Origin: Labedaea rhizosphaerae
GTDB taxonomy: Bacteria; Actinomycetota; Actinomycetes; Mycobacteriales; Pseudonocardiaceae
Direction: 5' to 3'
Length of the DNA: 64,000 nucleotides
Assembly: GCF_004362825.1 (NCBI RefSeq)
Contig: NZ_SNXZ01000003.1
Location: forward strand, 224,784-288,783
The notes beneath the pieces are model-generated. The model made no database searches and was not told where the DNA came from. It was given only the letters and a program-made list of their open reading frames with translations. This document shows positions 49,264 to 58,365 of this stretch, piece after piece. Made by a program: the position numbers and the translations under genes. Each line of letters opens with the position of its first letter. The stretch's first letter is position 1.

Positions 49264-50298
49264 ATGAGTACACCCGGGGGATATGGCGGGTACGGCCAGG
49301 ACCCCAACCAGCAGTACGACCCGCTGACCGGTCAGCCGCTGCCCCACCCCGGTCACCCCGCGCCCGACAGCGGCGGTTTCCCGAACCCCGCGCAGACGGC
49401 CGCCTATCCCACGGGCCCCGACACGGGGGGCTACCAGGGCCTCGGTCAATACCCCCAGGGCCAATATCCCCAGGGCCAATATCCACAGACCAGCGCGTTC
49501 CCGAACAACTTCCCCACCGGCGGCTTCCAGCAGTTGCCGCCACCCAAGCCCAAGCGCACCGGGCTGATCGTCGGCATCATCGCGGCGGTCGTCGTGGTCG
49601 CGGTGGGCGCGACTCTCGCAGTTGTGCTGCTCAACAAGAAGGGCGACGACCAGGCGGGCGGCGGCAACCCGACGACCACGACCACCACGACGAGCGCCCC
49701 GCACACCTCGGCGAGCAGCGGAACGCTCACGGCGCCGCCCAGCAGCGGTGGCAGCAACACCCCGCAGGTCCCGGGCTGGCAGACGGTGAGCGTGCCCAAC
49801 GAGCACGTGCAGTTCGACGTGCCGCCGGACTGGAAGATCGAGTCGGGCAGCAACACCACGGTCACCATCCCGAACTCGCGGGCGGTCATGGAAGGCGTCG
49901 CGACGTTCAAGACCGGTGCGTGCCCGGGCAGCCCGACGTCGTTCCGCGCCAAGATCGGCGTCGGCCCCGAGTCGAGCGACGACCCGGCCAAGGCCGCGAA
50001 GGCGGTGGCGACGACCTGGGCGAACGGGCTGGCCGCGGCCTACGGCGGCAAGACGGCGGTGCCGACGAGCAGCCCGCAGAAGGTCAACAACGCCAGGACC
50101 GACGCCACGCTCGCGGTCGTGCGCATCACCACCAAGAAGGACTCGTGCAACCCGCCGGCGATGCTGGTCGCCGTCGTGTCCTTCAAGAGCGGCTCGGGGA
50201 CGGAGTCGGTGATCCTCTTCGGCGACCAGGAGGTGCCGGACGCGATCACCACCGACCTCGCCGCCCAGGTCCTCGTCACCGCCCGGCCCACGCAGTGA
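49264..50298 (+). CDS. Pro/Gln-rich membrane-anchored protein (copy 1 of a pair)
   Basis: A 344-residue protein: an N-terminal Gly/Pro/Gln/Tyr-rich tail with three QYPQG-type repeats (49446-49490), one transmembrane helix (TGLIVGIIAAVVVVAVGATLAVVLL, about 99-123), a Thr/Ser-rich linker and an external domain that begins WQTVSVPNEHVQFDVPPDW. Two cysteines lie in the domain (ACPGS, SCNPP). The next gene has the same layout and the VPPDW element, so they are tandem paralogues. The function is unknown. Confidence 0.78.
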   Translation: MSTPGGYGGYGQDPNQQYDPLTGQPLPHPGHPAPDSGGFPNPAQTAAYPTGPDTGGYQGLGQYPQGQYPQGQYPQTSAFPNNFPTGGFQQLPPPKPKRTGLIVGIIAAVVVVAVGATLAVVLLNKKGDDQAGGGNPTTTTTTTSAPHTSASSGTLTAPPSSGGSNTPQVPGWQTVSVPNEHVQFDVPPDWKIESGSNTTVTIPNSRAVMEGVATFKTGACPGSPTSFRAKIGVGPESSDDPAKAAKAVATTWANGLAAAYGGKTAVPTSSPQKVNNARTDATLAVVRITTKKDSCNPPAMLVAVVSFKSGSGTESVILFGDQEVPDAITTDLAAQVLVTARPTQ

Positions 50299-51182
50299 CG
50301 GGCTCCTTCGACCCGGTCAGCGGACGGCCGACCGGGTCCGCGAGCACGGAACCGTCCCGGCGCGGCACGTCCTTGCCGACCGGCTCCACGCCGGGCAAGC
50401 GCCCGGCCAGGACCGCGCGGCGCGACAAGCGCGACTCCAAGGGCGGCGGCGGGACGTGGCTCGTGGTCGTCGGGCTCGTCGTCGGGCTCGGGCTGATCGG
50501 TGTGGCCCTGATCCCCCACGGCACCAACGGTTCCGAGGCGGCTGCCGCACCCACCACCACCACTGAGACGACTGCGGCCACGCCCACGACCACAACGACA
50601 TCGACCACCACGACCACAACCACAACAAAGGCGCCGGCGGGCCAGTGGCAGGCCGTTCCCGTGCGGGGCAACCTCGAGTACGAGGTGCCACCGGACTGGA
50701 CGCTCGTGCCGCAGGTCGCCATCACCTACGGGTCTTCGGAGTACGCGGACTACTCGGTCCTGCGCTACGGCGCCACGTACACGACGACGGCCTGCACGAC
50801 GTGGCCGGTGGCCGCCGGGATCTACCTCGACGAGTCGGCCGGCCCGTCGGCTGCCCAGGCCAGCAAGTACGCCAAAGGGCTGGCCACCGTCGCGTTCGGC
50901 CGACCGTTCGGGGACATCCCGACCATGACGGTGACCTCGTCACGCCACCTCGATGGTGACGGCTGGTTGGGCCGCGAGATCGTCGTGCACGTGGTGCCGA
51001 CCACCGCGGACTGCGACCTGAGCGCAGGCGTGGTCGTCTTGCTCGCCCTGTCCACCGACGACCAGCCCGGCCGAACGGTCATGATCGCCGCGTACTCGGG
51101 CACGGATTCGCCGGACGGCCCGCAGGGCGCGGACGAGGCCACGCTGCGCAAGATCGTGGAAAGCGTCAGCGTGGCCTCGTAG
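50295..51182 (+). CDS. Thr-rich membrane-anchored protein (copy 2 of a pair)
   Basis: A 295-residue protein. A basic Ser/Gly/Arg-rich cytoplasmic tail of about 52 residues, one transmembrane helix (WLVVVGLVVGLGLIGVALI), a linker with long Thr runs and an external domain that begins WQAVPVRGNLEYEVPPDW. The Thr linker and VPPDW domain match the upstream gene. The GTG at 50295 overlaps the upstream TGA. It converges on proS with one base between the stops. Confidence 0.78.
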   Translation: MTGSFDPVSGRPTGSASTEPSRRGTSLPTGSTPGKRPARTARRDKRDSKGGGGTWLVVVGLVVGLGLIGVALIPHGTNGSEAAAAPTTTTETTAATPTTTTTSTTTTTTTTKAPAGQWQAVPVRGNLEYEVPPDWTLVPQVAITYGSSEYADYSVLRYGATYTTTACTTWPVAAGIYLDESAGPSAAQASKYAKGLATVAFGRPFGDIPTMTVTSSRHLDGDGWLGREIVVHVVPTTADCDLSAGVVVLLALSTDDQPGRTVMIAAYSGTDSPDGPQGADEATLRKIVESVSVAS

Positions 51183-51183
51183 C

Positions 51184-52941
51184 TCAGCCGCGGACGATCT
51201 CGGTGAGGCGGGCGACCGCCTCATCCACCGGCACCTCGACGCGCTCGCCGCTGGCCCGGTCCTTGACCTCGACGACGCCGTTGGCCAGCCCGCGCCCGAC
51301 GACGACGATCGTCGGCACGCCGACGAGTTCGGCGTCGGCGAACTTCACGCCCGGCGACGCGGCCCGGTCGTCGAACAGCACGTCGAGCCCGGCCGCGGAC
51401 AGCTCCTCGGCCAGCTTCTCGCCGCCCGCCTTGATCTCCTCGGCCGCGTTCTTGCCGCCCGCGACCACCAGGTGCACGTCGAACGGCGACACCGCGCGGG
51501 GCCACACGAGGCCGTGCTCGTCGAAGCTCTGCTCGGCGATGCACGCCACGAGCCGGGACACGCCGATGCCGTAGGACCCCATGGTGATCCGGATCGGCTT
51601 GCCGTCGGCGCCCAGCGCGTCGAGTTCGAAGGCGTTGGCGTACTTGCGGCCCAGCTGGAAGATGTGGCCGATCTCGATGCCGCGCGCGGCGACCAGCGTG
51701 CCCTTGCCGTCGGGCGAGGGGTCGCCCTCGCGCACCTCGGCGGCCTCGATCGTGCCGTCCGGGGTGAAGTCGCGGCCGGCGACGAGGTCGATGACGTGGT
51801 GGTCGGCCTTGTCCGCGCCGGTCACCCACGCCGTGCCGGTGACCACGCGGGGGTCGACCAGATAGCGAACCTTGTTGTCCAGCAACGCCTTCGGGCCGAT
51901 GTAGCCCTTGACGAGGTAGGGGTGCTTGGCGAAGTCGGCCTCTTCGAGGATGGCCACCTCGGCGGGGTCGAGCGCCGCTTCAAGCCGCTTGAAATCGACC
52001 TCACGGTCGCCGGGCAGGCCGACGGCCAGGAGTTCCCACTCCTGCGTACCGGGCTGGCGGACCTTGAGCATGACGTTCTTCAGCGTGTCCGCCGCGGTGA
52101 ACGTGCGGCCCAGGTTCGCCGCGTTCAGGAAGTCCACAAGGGACTCGATGGTGGGCGTGCCCGGCGTGTGGTGCACCTGCGCGTCGGGCAGCCCGTCGAC
52201 CGAGCGCGCGGGCGGCGAGGTGGTGGTCACGGCCTCGACGTTGGCCGCGTAGCCGGACTCCGTGCTGCGCACGAACGTGTCCTCACCGGTCTCGGCCTCG
52301 GCGAGGAACTCCTCCGACGCCGACCCGCCCATGGCGCCCGACATCGCGGACACGATCACGTACTTCAGGCCCAGCCGGTCGAAGATCTTGATGTAGGCGT
52401 CGCGGTGCTTCTGGTAGGACTGCGAGAGCCCCTCGTCGTCCAGGTCGAACGAGTAGCTGTCCTTCATCAGGAACTCGCGCCCGCGCAGGATGCCCGCGCG
52501 GGGCCGCGCCTCGTCGCGGTACTTGGTCTGGATCTGGTAGAGGATGACCGGGTAGTCCTTGTACGAGGTGTACTCACCCTTCACGGTCAGGGTGAAGATC
52601 TCCTCGTGCGTGGGGCCGAGCAGGTAGTCGGCGCCCTTGCGGTCCTTGAGCCGGAAGATGTTGGGGCCGTACTCGGTCCACCGGTTCGTGGCCTCGTAGG
52701 GATCGCGGGGCAGCAGCGCGGGCAGCTGGATCTCCTGCGCGCCCATCGCGTCCATCTCCTCGCGCACCACCTGCTCGATCTTGCGCAGCACGCGCAGGCC
52801 CAGCGGCAGCCACGAATAACCACCCGGGGCGACGCGGCGGACATAGCCTGCGCGCACCAGCAACTTGTGGCTGGGCACCTCGGCGTCCGCCGGATCCTCA
52901 CGCAGCGTGCGCAGGAACAACGACGACATCCTGGTGATCAC
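51184..52941 (-). CDS. proS: prolyl-tRNA synthetase
   Basis: Class II synthetase charging tRNA-Pro. A 585-residue protein of the long bacterial type: N-terminal catalytic core with [21 protein letters not shown], motif 2 with [27 protein letters not shown], an editing (INS) domain in the middle, motif 3 with [14 protein letters not shown], and the C-terminal anticodon-binding domain. The GTG at 52941 follows GAGGAG. Confidence 0.97.
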   Translation of the reverse strand: MITRMSSLFLRTLREDPADAEVPSHKLLVRAGYVRRVAPGGYSWLPLGLRVLRKIEQVVREEMDAMGAQEIQLPALLPRDPYEATNRWTEYGPNIFRLKDRKGADYLLGPTHEEIFTLTVKGEYTSYKDYPVILYQIQTKYRDEARPRAGILRGREFLMKDSYSFDLDDEGLSQSYQKHRDAYIKIFDRLGLKYVIVSAMSGAMGGSASEEFLAEAETGEDTFVRSTESGYAANVEAVTTTSPPARSVDGLPDAQVHHTPGTPTIESLVDFLNAANLGRTFTAADTLKNVMLKVRQPGTQEWELLAVGLPGDREVDFKRLEAALDPAEVAILEEADFAKHPYLVKGYIGPKALLDNKVRYLVDPRVVTGTAWVTGADKADHHVIDLVAGRDFTPDGTIEAAEVREGDPSPDGKGTLVAARGIEIGHIFQLGRKYANAFELDALGADGKPIRITMGSYGIGVSRLVACIAEQSFDEHGLVWPRAVSPFDVHLVVAGGKNAAEEIKAGGEKLAEELSAAGLDVLFDDRAASPGVKFADAELVGVPTIVVVGRGLANGVVEVKDRASGERVEVPVDEAVARLTEIVRG

Positions 52942-53055
52942 GGTGGCTCTCCTCGATCGGATCCGCCGGTGGTGGCGGTGCCTGGCAGCGTAGTGAACGG
53001 CGTCACGACCACTCCACCCGGTTACCGCTGGTCAGGTTTTGTCGGTGGGCTGGTT

Positions 53056-53061
53056 TAGCGT
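53056..53061 (+). promoter_or_regulatory. -10 box of VOC gene (leaderless)
   Basis: TAGCGT, seven bases ahead of ATG 53069, with no ribosome-binding site. Confidence 0.5.
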
Positions 53062-53068
53062 CCGCGCC

Positions 53069-53434
53069 ATGACGACTCCGACGATGACAATGGTGACGGT
53101 CACGATCGACTGCGCCGACCCGCGCGCGCTCGTCGAGTTCTGGACCAAGGCGCTCGACTACGAGGTCAAGGCCGACATGGACGGTTTCTTCGTGCTGCTC
53201 GGCCCGAAGGAGGGCACGGGGACCGGAATCGGGCTGCAGAAGGTCGAGGAACCCAAGGCGGGCAAGAACCGCGTGCACATCGACTTCAGCACCGAGGACC
53301 GCAAGGCGGAGGTGGCGCGCCTGGTCGGGCTCGGCGCCAAGGAGCAGGAGGAGCACGCGGTTCCCGGGCTCACGTGGACGGTGCTGACCGATCCCGTGGG
53401 CAACGAGTTCTGCGTGGGCTCGACCAACGGCTGA
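53069..53434 (+). CDS. VOC (glyoxalase/bleomycin-resistance fold) protein
   Basis: A 121-residue VOC protein: VTVTIDCADPRALVEFWTKALDYEVK at the N-terminus, RVHIDFSTEDRKAEVARLVGLGAK in the middle and VLTDPVGNEFCV at the end. The sequence resembles the Glyoxalase_6-like group. Metal ligands are not all apparent, so enzymatic activity is uncertain. Leaderless start at ATG 53069. Confidence 0.88.
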   Translation: MTTPTMTMVTVTIDCADPRALVEFWTKALDYEVKADMDGFFVLLGPKEGTGTGIGLQKVEEPKAGKNRVHIDFSTEDRKAEVARLVGLGAKEQEEHAVPGLTWTVLTDPVGNEFCVGSTNG

Positions 53435-53440
53435 GGGGGC

Positions 53441-54400
53441 TCACCGCTCAGGCCGTTTCCCGTAACTGGTCCAGCGGCTCGTCACGCCGAACCCGACCCG
53501 TTCGTAGACCCCGAGCGCGCCGGTCGCGTTGTCCGCGTCCACGGACAGCGCGGCCCGCTCGAACCCGGCCGCCCGCGCCGCGCGCATCGCGTGGACCAGC
53601 AACGCGGTGGCCAACCCCTTGCCCCGCAAGGATTTGCGCGTGCCGACATGCGGGATCCACAACTCCTTCACGCCGCTCTGCTCGTGATCGGCGGGGAAGT
53701 AGTGGGAGATCACGAACGCGGCGATCTCCCCCGCTTGGTCGTGGAGCAGGAACGACAGGTCCGGCCGGGCCGCGTGACCGTGCGTGGTGTGGTGCCAGGC
53801 CGCCGCGGTGGCGTCCGCGTGTCCCCAGTGCTCGGCGAAGAACTCGTTGAACGCCACCCGCACCGGCTCGTCGTCCACCGGGTACGGCACGAGGCGCACA
53901 CCGTCCGGCACCGGCACCGCCGCCGGCTCGTCGGTCAGCTCGCGGCGCATGTCGAAGAACCACCGCTGCGGCGCATAACCGGCCGCGGCCAGCATCACGG
54001 CTTTGCCCGGGTTCCCGTCGTGGCACAACACGGTCAGCACCAGCGGCAGACCGGGCACCGTCGCGGCGTGCCGCGCGTGGCCGAGCCGCTCCAGCTCGGT
54101 GAGCAGCCTGTGGCCGAGACCCGCCCGCCGCGCGTCCGGGTGCACGACACCGTCGAGGCTGACCCGGTGCGGGCCGCGCGCGCCCGGCTCGATCCAGGCG
54201 ACCCCGCCGGCGACCAACTCGTCACCGCGGAACACGCCGACCGAGCCGGTGGCCAGGTCCATCCGCGCCGAGTGCGCCAGTTCGGCGAAGTCGTCGGCGT
54301 CGGCGTGCTCGCCGGTCCGGTCGACCGCCTCGGCCGCCTGGACCAGGCGAACCCACTCCTTTGCGTCGGCCTCCGTGAGCGGTCGCCACTGCTCGGTCAC
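53441..54400 (-). CDS. double-domain GNAT acetyltransferase (copy 1)
   Basis: A 319-residue protein made of two GNAT domains, like mycothiol synthase-type proteins. The first has LDGVVHPDARRAGLGHRLL; the second has TRKSLRGKGLATALLVHAMRAARAAGFERAALSVD and YERVGFGVTSRW. Only the second has a fully normal acetyl-CoA loop. It is about 70% identical to the upstream gene. The GTG at 54400 overlaps the upstream stop (GTGA). The substrate is unknown. Confidence 0.85.
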   Translation of the reverse strand: MTEQWRPLTEADAKEWVRLVQAAEAVDRTGEHADADDFAELAHSARMDLATGSVGVFRGDELVAGGVAWIEPGARGPHRVSLDGVVHPDARRAGLGHRLLTELERLGHARHAATVPGLPLVLTVLCHDGNPGKAVMLAAAGYAPQRWFFDMRRELTDEPAAVPVPDGVRLVPYPVDDEPVRVAFNEFFAEHWGHADATAAAWHHTTHGHAARPDLSFLLHDQAGEIAAFVISHYFPADHEQSGVKELWIPHVGTRKSLRGKGLATALLVHAMRAARAAGFERAALSVDADNATGALGVYERVGFGVTSRWTSYGKRPER

Positions 54401-55350
54401 GCCGTTTTCCCGTAGACCGTCCAGCGGGTCGACACGGTGAACCCGATGCGCTCGTACACGCCGAGCGCGCCGGTCGGGTTGCCGGTGTCCACGTCCAGCC
54501 CGGCCCGCTCGAAGCCGGCGGCCCGCGCCCGTCGCAGCGTGTGGGTCAGCAATGCCGTGGCCAACCCCTTGCCCCGCAACGACTTGCGCGTGCCGACATC
54601 GGCGATCCACAGCTCCTTCACGCCGGTCTGCGCGTGATCGGCCGGGTAGTGGTCCGAGAGCACCAGCGCCGCGATCTCCCCCGCGTCGTCGTGGAGCAGG
54701 AAGGACAGGTCGGGGCGGTAGGCATGCCCGGTGGTGATCTCCTTCCAGGTCTCTGGCGTGAAGTCCTGGTGGCCCCAGTGCTCGGCGAAGAACTCGTTGA
54801 GCGCCACCCGCACCGGCTCGTCGTCCTCCGGGTACGGCCTGAGGTGCAAGCCGTCCGGCACCGGTACCTCGGCCAGATCGCCGGTGAGGTCGCAGCGCAT
54901 GTCGAAGAACCACCGGCGTGGCTCGTAGCCCGCGGCGCTCAGCATCACGGCCATGCCCGCGTTCGCGTCGTGGCACGGCGCGGTCAGCTCGAGCGGCAAC
55001 CCCGGCGCGATCGCGGCGTGCCGTTCCCGGCCCAGCCGTTCCAGCTCGGCGAGCAACCGGGCGCCGAGGCCGGTGCGCCGCGCGTCCGGGTGCACGACGC
55101 CGTCGAGGCTGACCCGGTGGCTGCCCCGCGCCCCCGGCTGCGTCCACACCACGCCACTGGCGATCAGCCGGTCCCCGCGGAAGACACCCACCGACCCGGT
55201 GGCCAGGTCGGCGCGCGTCGCGGTCGCCAGCTCGGCGAAGTCGTCGGCGTCGAGGTTCTCGCCGGTCCGGTCCACGGCCTCGGCCGCCTGGACCAGCCGG
55301 ACCCACTCGTTCGCGTCCGTCTCCGTGAGCGGGCGCCACACATCGGTCAT
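54397..55350 (-). CDS. double-domain GNAT acetyltransferase (copy 2)
   Basis: A 317-residue paralogue of the downstream gene, starting MTDVWRPLTETDANEWVRLVQAAEAVDRTGE and ending with YERIGFTVSTRWTVYGK. Both acetyl-CoA loops are recognisable (RRTGLGARLL; LRGKGLATALL). Together the two genes form a tandem duplication with a 4-bp overlap. The substrate is unknown. Confidence 0.86.
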   Translation of the reverse strand: MTDVWRPLTETDANEWVRLVQAAEAVDRTGENLDADDFAELATATRADLATGSVGVFRGDRLIASGVVWTQPGARGSHRVSLDGVVHPDARRTGLGARLLAELERLGRERHAAIAPGLPLELTAPCHDANAGMAVMLSAAGYEPRRWFFDMRCDLTGDLAEVPVPDGLHLRPYPEDDEPVRVALNEFFAEHWGHQDFTPETWKEITTGHAYRPDLSFLLHDDAGEIAALVLSDHYPADHAQTGVKELWIADVGTRKSLRGKGLATALLTHTLRRARAAGFERAGLDVDTGNPTGALGVYERIGFTVSTRWTVYGKTA

Positions 55351-55418
55351 AGCGGGCGAAGCTACGCCGGGAGAACCGCCACAACGACCGAATTACGCTG
55401 CCGCTACCCTCGCCGTTC

Positions 55419-56171
55419 GTGCTGGTGTTGCTGCCTCCGTCGGAGACCAAGGCGTCCGGCGGGCGCGGCCGACCGCTGGACCTGACCACGCTCGGCCACC
55501 CGGAGCTGAACCCGGTGCGCGAGCGGCTGCTGAGCGCGTTGACCGACCTCGCGGGCGACGTGCCCGCCAGCCTCGAAGTGCTCGGGCTCTCCGAGCGGCA
55601 GAAGGACGAGGTCGCGCGCAACGCCGAACTGCGCACCGCGCCGACGACGCCCGCGCTGCGCCGCTACACCGGCGTGCTCTACGAGGCACTGGACGTGCCG
55701 TCGTTCACCCGCGCCACGATGGCCAAGGCGGCCAGGCGGCTGGTGGTCGCGTCCGCGTTGTTCGGGCTGGTGCGGGCCACCGACTCGATTCCCGCGTACC
55801 GGCTCTCCGGCGACACGGTGCTGCCGGGCGTCGGCAGCCTGCGCACCGCGTGGAAGCCGTCCCTGCCCGACGCCCTCGCCGCGGTCGACGACCTGGTGGT
55901 GGACCTGCGCTCGGGCAGCTACGCGGCGCTCGCGACCGTGCCCGGCGCGGTCTCGGTCCGGGTGGTCACCGAGGTCGCCCCCGGCAAGCGGGTCGTCGTC
56001 AGCCACTTCAACAAGGCGGCGAAGGGCAGGCTCGCGGGCGCCCTCGCCGCCACCCGCCGCGAACCGGCCACCGTCGACGCGCTCGCCAAGACGATCAACG
56101 CCGCGGGCTTCACCGTCGACCAGGCCGGCCCGCGCATGCTGGAAATCCTCACCGACCACCTGGGACGCTGA
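55419..56171 (+). CDS. yaaA: peroxide stress protein YaaA
   Basis: A 250-residue YaaA/DUF328 protein. It starts MLVLLPPSETKASGG and has RYTGVLYEALD, SALFGLVRATDSIPAYRL and SHFNKAAKGRLAGALA, all family signatures. In E. coli YaaA reduces iron-dependent damage during peroxide stress and has a DNA-binding fold. A TACCCT -10 lies eight bases before the GTG. It is followed 3 bp later by the J-domain gene, so the two are probably cotranscribed. Confidence 0.93.
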   Translation: MLVLLPPSETKASGGRGRPLDLTTLGHPELNPVRERLLSALTDLAGDVPASLEVLGLSERQKDEVARNAELRTAPTTPALRRYTGVLYEALDVPSFTRATMAKAARRLVVASALFGLVRATDSIPAYRLSGDTVLPGVGSLRTAWKPSLPDALAAVDDLVVDLRSGSYAALATVPGAVSVRVVTEVAPGKRVVVSHFNKAAKGRLAGALAATRREPATVDALAKTINAAGFTVDQAGPRMLEILTDHLGR

Positions 56172-56174
56172 CCG

Positions 56175-56987
56175 ATGGCCACCGAGTTCGCCGAACTGCG
56201 CGGCCACGACGCCTACTCGCTGCTGGGCGTGGCGCCGGACGCGTCGTCGGAGCAGATCCAGCGCAGCTACCGCCGGCTGATGAAGGGCGTGCACCCCGAC
56301 CTGAACGCCGGCGACGACGACGTGACCAGCCACGCCGCGTTGCTCAACGCCGCGCGCCAGGTGCTGCTCACCCGGAGGGCCGCCTACGACGAGTTCCGTC
56401 GTCGTCCGGTCGCCCCGCCCGTGGCCGAGCCGCCGCCGGAACCGGTACCCGCACCGGTGCGCGAACCGGAGACGTTCCCCTACGCCGCGCGGCCACCCCG
56501 TCGCCGGCCCGCGCCCCCGCGGTGGTCGTCGCCGCGCCGGGTGACACCGCCCCGGCGCAGACCCCGCCGCCGGATCCGCGTGGTGCCGCTCGTGCTGGCG
56601 GTGCTCGCCATCGCCGCCGCGATCACGTTCTTCGTCCGCAACGCCGAGGACCAGCCGGAGCCGACACCGAGCGCGGCCGTGCCGGCGAAGCTCGCCGGCA
56701 CGTGGAAGGGCACGCTCAAGAGCCCGGCCGACAAGGGTTTCCAGGTCGAGCTGACCCTGACCGCGGGCAAGACCAACGGCAAGGTCCACTACGCCACGGG
56801 CGAGGGCTGCGACGGCGCCGCGGTGCCGACCACGACGTGGAAGCAGGCGCTCGTGTTCGACACCGCCTTCGACCAGGACGGCTGCGACCTGGGCAACCTG
56901 TACGTCACGTCGGTGTCCTCGACCAAGGTGGCGGTCGAACTGCACGAGCAGGACAAGACGCTGACCGGCACGCTCACGAAGTCCTGA
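56175..56987 (+). CDS. membrane-anchored J-domain protein
   Basis: A 270-residue protein. The J domain is at the N-terminus (DAYSLLGVAPDASSEQIQRSYRRL, HPD in GVHPDLN near residue 49), followed by a Pro/Arg-rich linker, one transmembrane helix (VVPLVLAVLAIAAAITFFV, about 137-155) and an external domain (about 100 residues, LAGTWKGTLKSPADKGFQVELTL) with two cysteines. This would place a DnaK-recruiting J domain on the inner face of the membrane. The partner and the client are unknown. Confidence 0.85.
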   Translation: MATEFAELRGHDAYSLLGVAPDASSEQIQRSYRRLMKGVHPDLNAGDDDVTSHAALLNAARQVLLTRRAAYDEFRRRPVAPPVAEPPPEPVPAPVREPETFPYAARPPRRRPAPPRWSSPRRVTPPRRRPRRRIRVVPLVLAVLAIAAAITFFVRNAEDQPEPTPSAAVPAKLAGTWKGTLKSPADKGFQVELTLTAGKTNGKVHYATGEGCDGAAVPTTTWKQALVFDTAFDQDGCDLGNLYVTSVSSTKVAVELHEQDKTLTGTLTKS

Positions 56988-57087
56988 GACCGCTCCCGAT
57001 AAATCAGTTGCGCGACGACGCGTCGGTTGTGGATGCTTGCCCGCGTCGAACGAGCCGGGCTTTCCGGCGGAAGTGAGGAGGTGCGTT

Positions 57088-57150
57088 GTGCCTAAGACCG
57101 TCCCTGTGGGCGCGGCACCGACCCGTCCGCTCGCCCCGCACGCGCGCTGA
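57088..57150 (+). CDS. 20-residue leader peptide
   Basis: A GTG at 57088 six bases after a strong GAGGAGG site (57075-57081) opens a 20-codon ORF (MPKTVPVGAAPTRPLAPHAR) that ends at TGA 57150. It lies 54 bp ahead of the RIO kinase start. A short GC stem (GCGCC/GGCGC type) follows the stop. A regulatory leader is possible because of the strong ribosome site; the peptide itself may have no function. Confidence 0.5.
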   Translation: MPKTVPVGAAPTRPLAPHAR

Positions 57151-57204
57151 GCCGCTGACGCCGCGCCGGTGGGGCGCTTTCCCAGCACCTAGGAGAACCC
57201 CACC

Positions 57205-58176
57205 GTGCAAGAGCACGATTTCGACGCGTACCTCGATTTCGAAGACCAGGCCGAACGATCCGCGCCACGGCGGCGCAGGCGTGCCCGTGCGCGCATCGAC
57301 GACGAACTCCAGCCGACCCGCTCCGGGCGCCTCACCGAGGCCGAACGCGAGCGGCTCGCCCGCGTCCGCGACGACGCGGAAGCCGCTCCGGAGCTGCCAC
57401 CGGGCGCGGCCCGCTGGTCCACGTGGGACGGCGCCGAGCACGGCCCGCGACCGCGGCCCGACTGGGTGATCACCGCGCTCGCCGCGGCCGACACCGAGCT
57501 CGGGATCCTCAAGACCGGCAAGGAAGCCGACGTCTACCTGCTGGAGCGGGCGATCCCGGGCCAGCCGGGGTGCCTGCTCGCGGCCAAGCGCTACCGCGCG
57601 GGCGAGCACCGCATGTTCCACCGTGACGCCGGTTACCTGGAAGGCAGGCGGATGCGCCGCTCGCGTGAGATGCGCGCGATCGCCAACCGCACGTCGTTCG
57701 GCCGCAACCTGATCGCCGAGCAGTGGGCGGTGGCGGAGTTCAACGCGCTGTCCCGGCTGTGGACCATCGGCGCTCCGGTGCCCTACCCCGTGCAACGGGA
57801 AGGCACCGAGTTGCTGATGGAGTACCTCGGCACCGAGGACGGTGACGCGGCCCCGCGCCTGGCCCAGCAACGCCCGGAGCCCGACGAACTGGTCGCCCTG
57901 TGGCACCAGCTCACCGCGGCGCTGGAGCTGATGGCCATCGAGGGCCTCACCCACGGCGACCTCTCGGCGTTCAACGTGCTGGTGCAGGACGGTCAGCTGA
58001 TGCTGATCGACCTGCCGCAGGTGGTCGACGTGGTGGCCAACCCGCGGGGCGTGGAGTACCTGCGGCGCGACGTGCGCAACATCACCGAGTGGTTCGTCGC
58101 CCGTGGCCTGCCAGCCCACCTCGCCGACGAAGAGCTGCTCGTGGAGGAGCTCTTGGCGGCGGCGGGCGCGAGGTGA
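57205..58176 (+). CDS. RIO-type serine protein kinase
   Basis: A 323-residue RIO1-like kinase. The ATP site has GILKTGKEADVYL, the Lys in CLLAAKRYR and the catalytic loop THGDLSAFNVLV, with the metal Asp in LMLIDLPQ. The N-terminal 80 residues are charged. Actinobacterial RIO proteins are common but little studied. In eukaryotes and archaea the family works in small-subunit maturation. The GTG at 57205 follows AGGAGA. The leader ORF upstream suggests translational control. Confidence 0.87.
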   Translation: MQEHDFDAYLDFEDQAERSAPRRRRRARARIDDELQPTRSGRLTEAERERLARVRDDAEAAPELPPGAARWSTWDGAEHGPRPRPDWVITALAAADTELGILKTGKEADVYLLERAIPGQPGCLLAAKRYRAGEHRMFHRDAGYLEGRRMRRSREMRAIANRTSFGRNLIAEQWAVAEFNALSRLWTIGAPVPYPVQREGTELLMEYLGTEDGDAAPRLAQQRPEPDELVALWHQLTAALELMAIEGLTHGDLSAFNVLVQDGQLMLIDLPQVVDVVANPRGVEYLRRDVRNITEWFVARGLPAHLADEELLVEELLAAAGAR

Positions 58177-58365
58177 TCTCCGAGTCCGGTAGACTCGATG
58201 TCGCATCGTGAGTCCATCCTGCTCGGACGGACATCGTCCCGCCGGAACCCGATGCCCCCGAGAAAGATTTGACGGCGTCACCGTGGCGCCGGGCTCGTCC
58301 GCGTGATTGTGCGCCACCGTCAGGGTGGTCTCTCCGCCAGACGTGCCAATGCGGAGAGGAAACAC
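58177..58365 (+). promoter_or_regulatory. long 5' leader of the DEAD-box gene
   Basis: A TAGACT -10 at 58190-58195 would give a leader of about 165 bases before the TTG start. The leader contains several GC inverted segments (for example GGCGTCACCGTGGCGCC) and ends with GGAGAGGA. Long leaders are common for cold-regulated helicase genes, but no known riboswitch was recognised. Confidence 0.45.
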
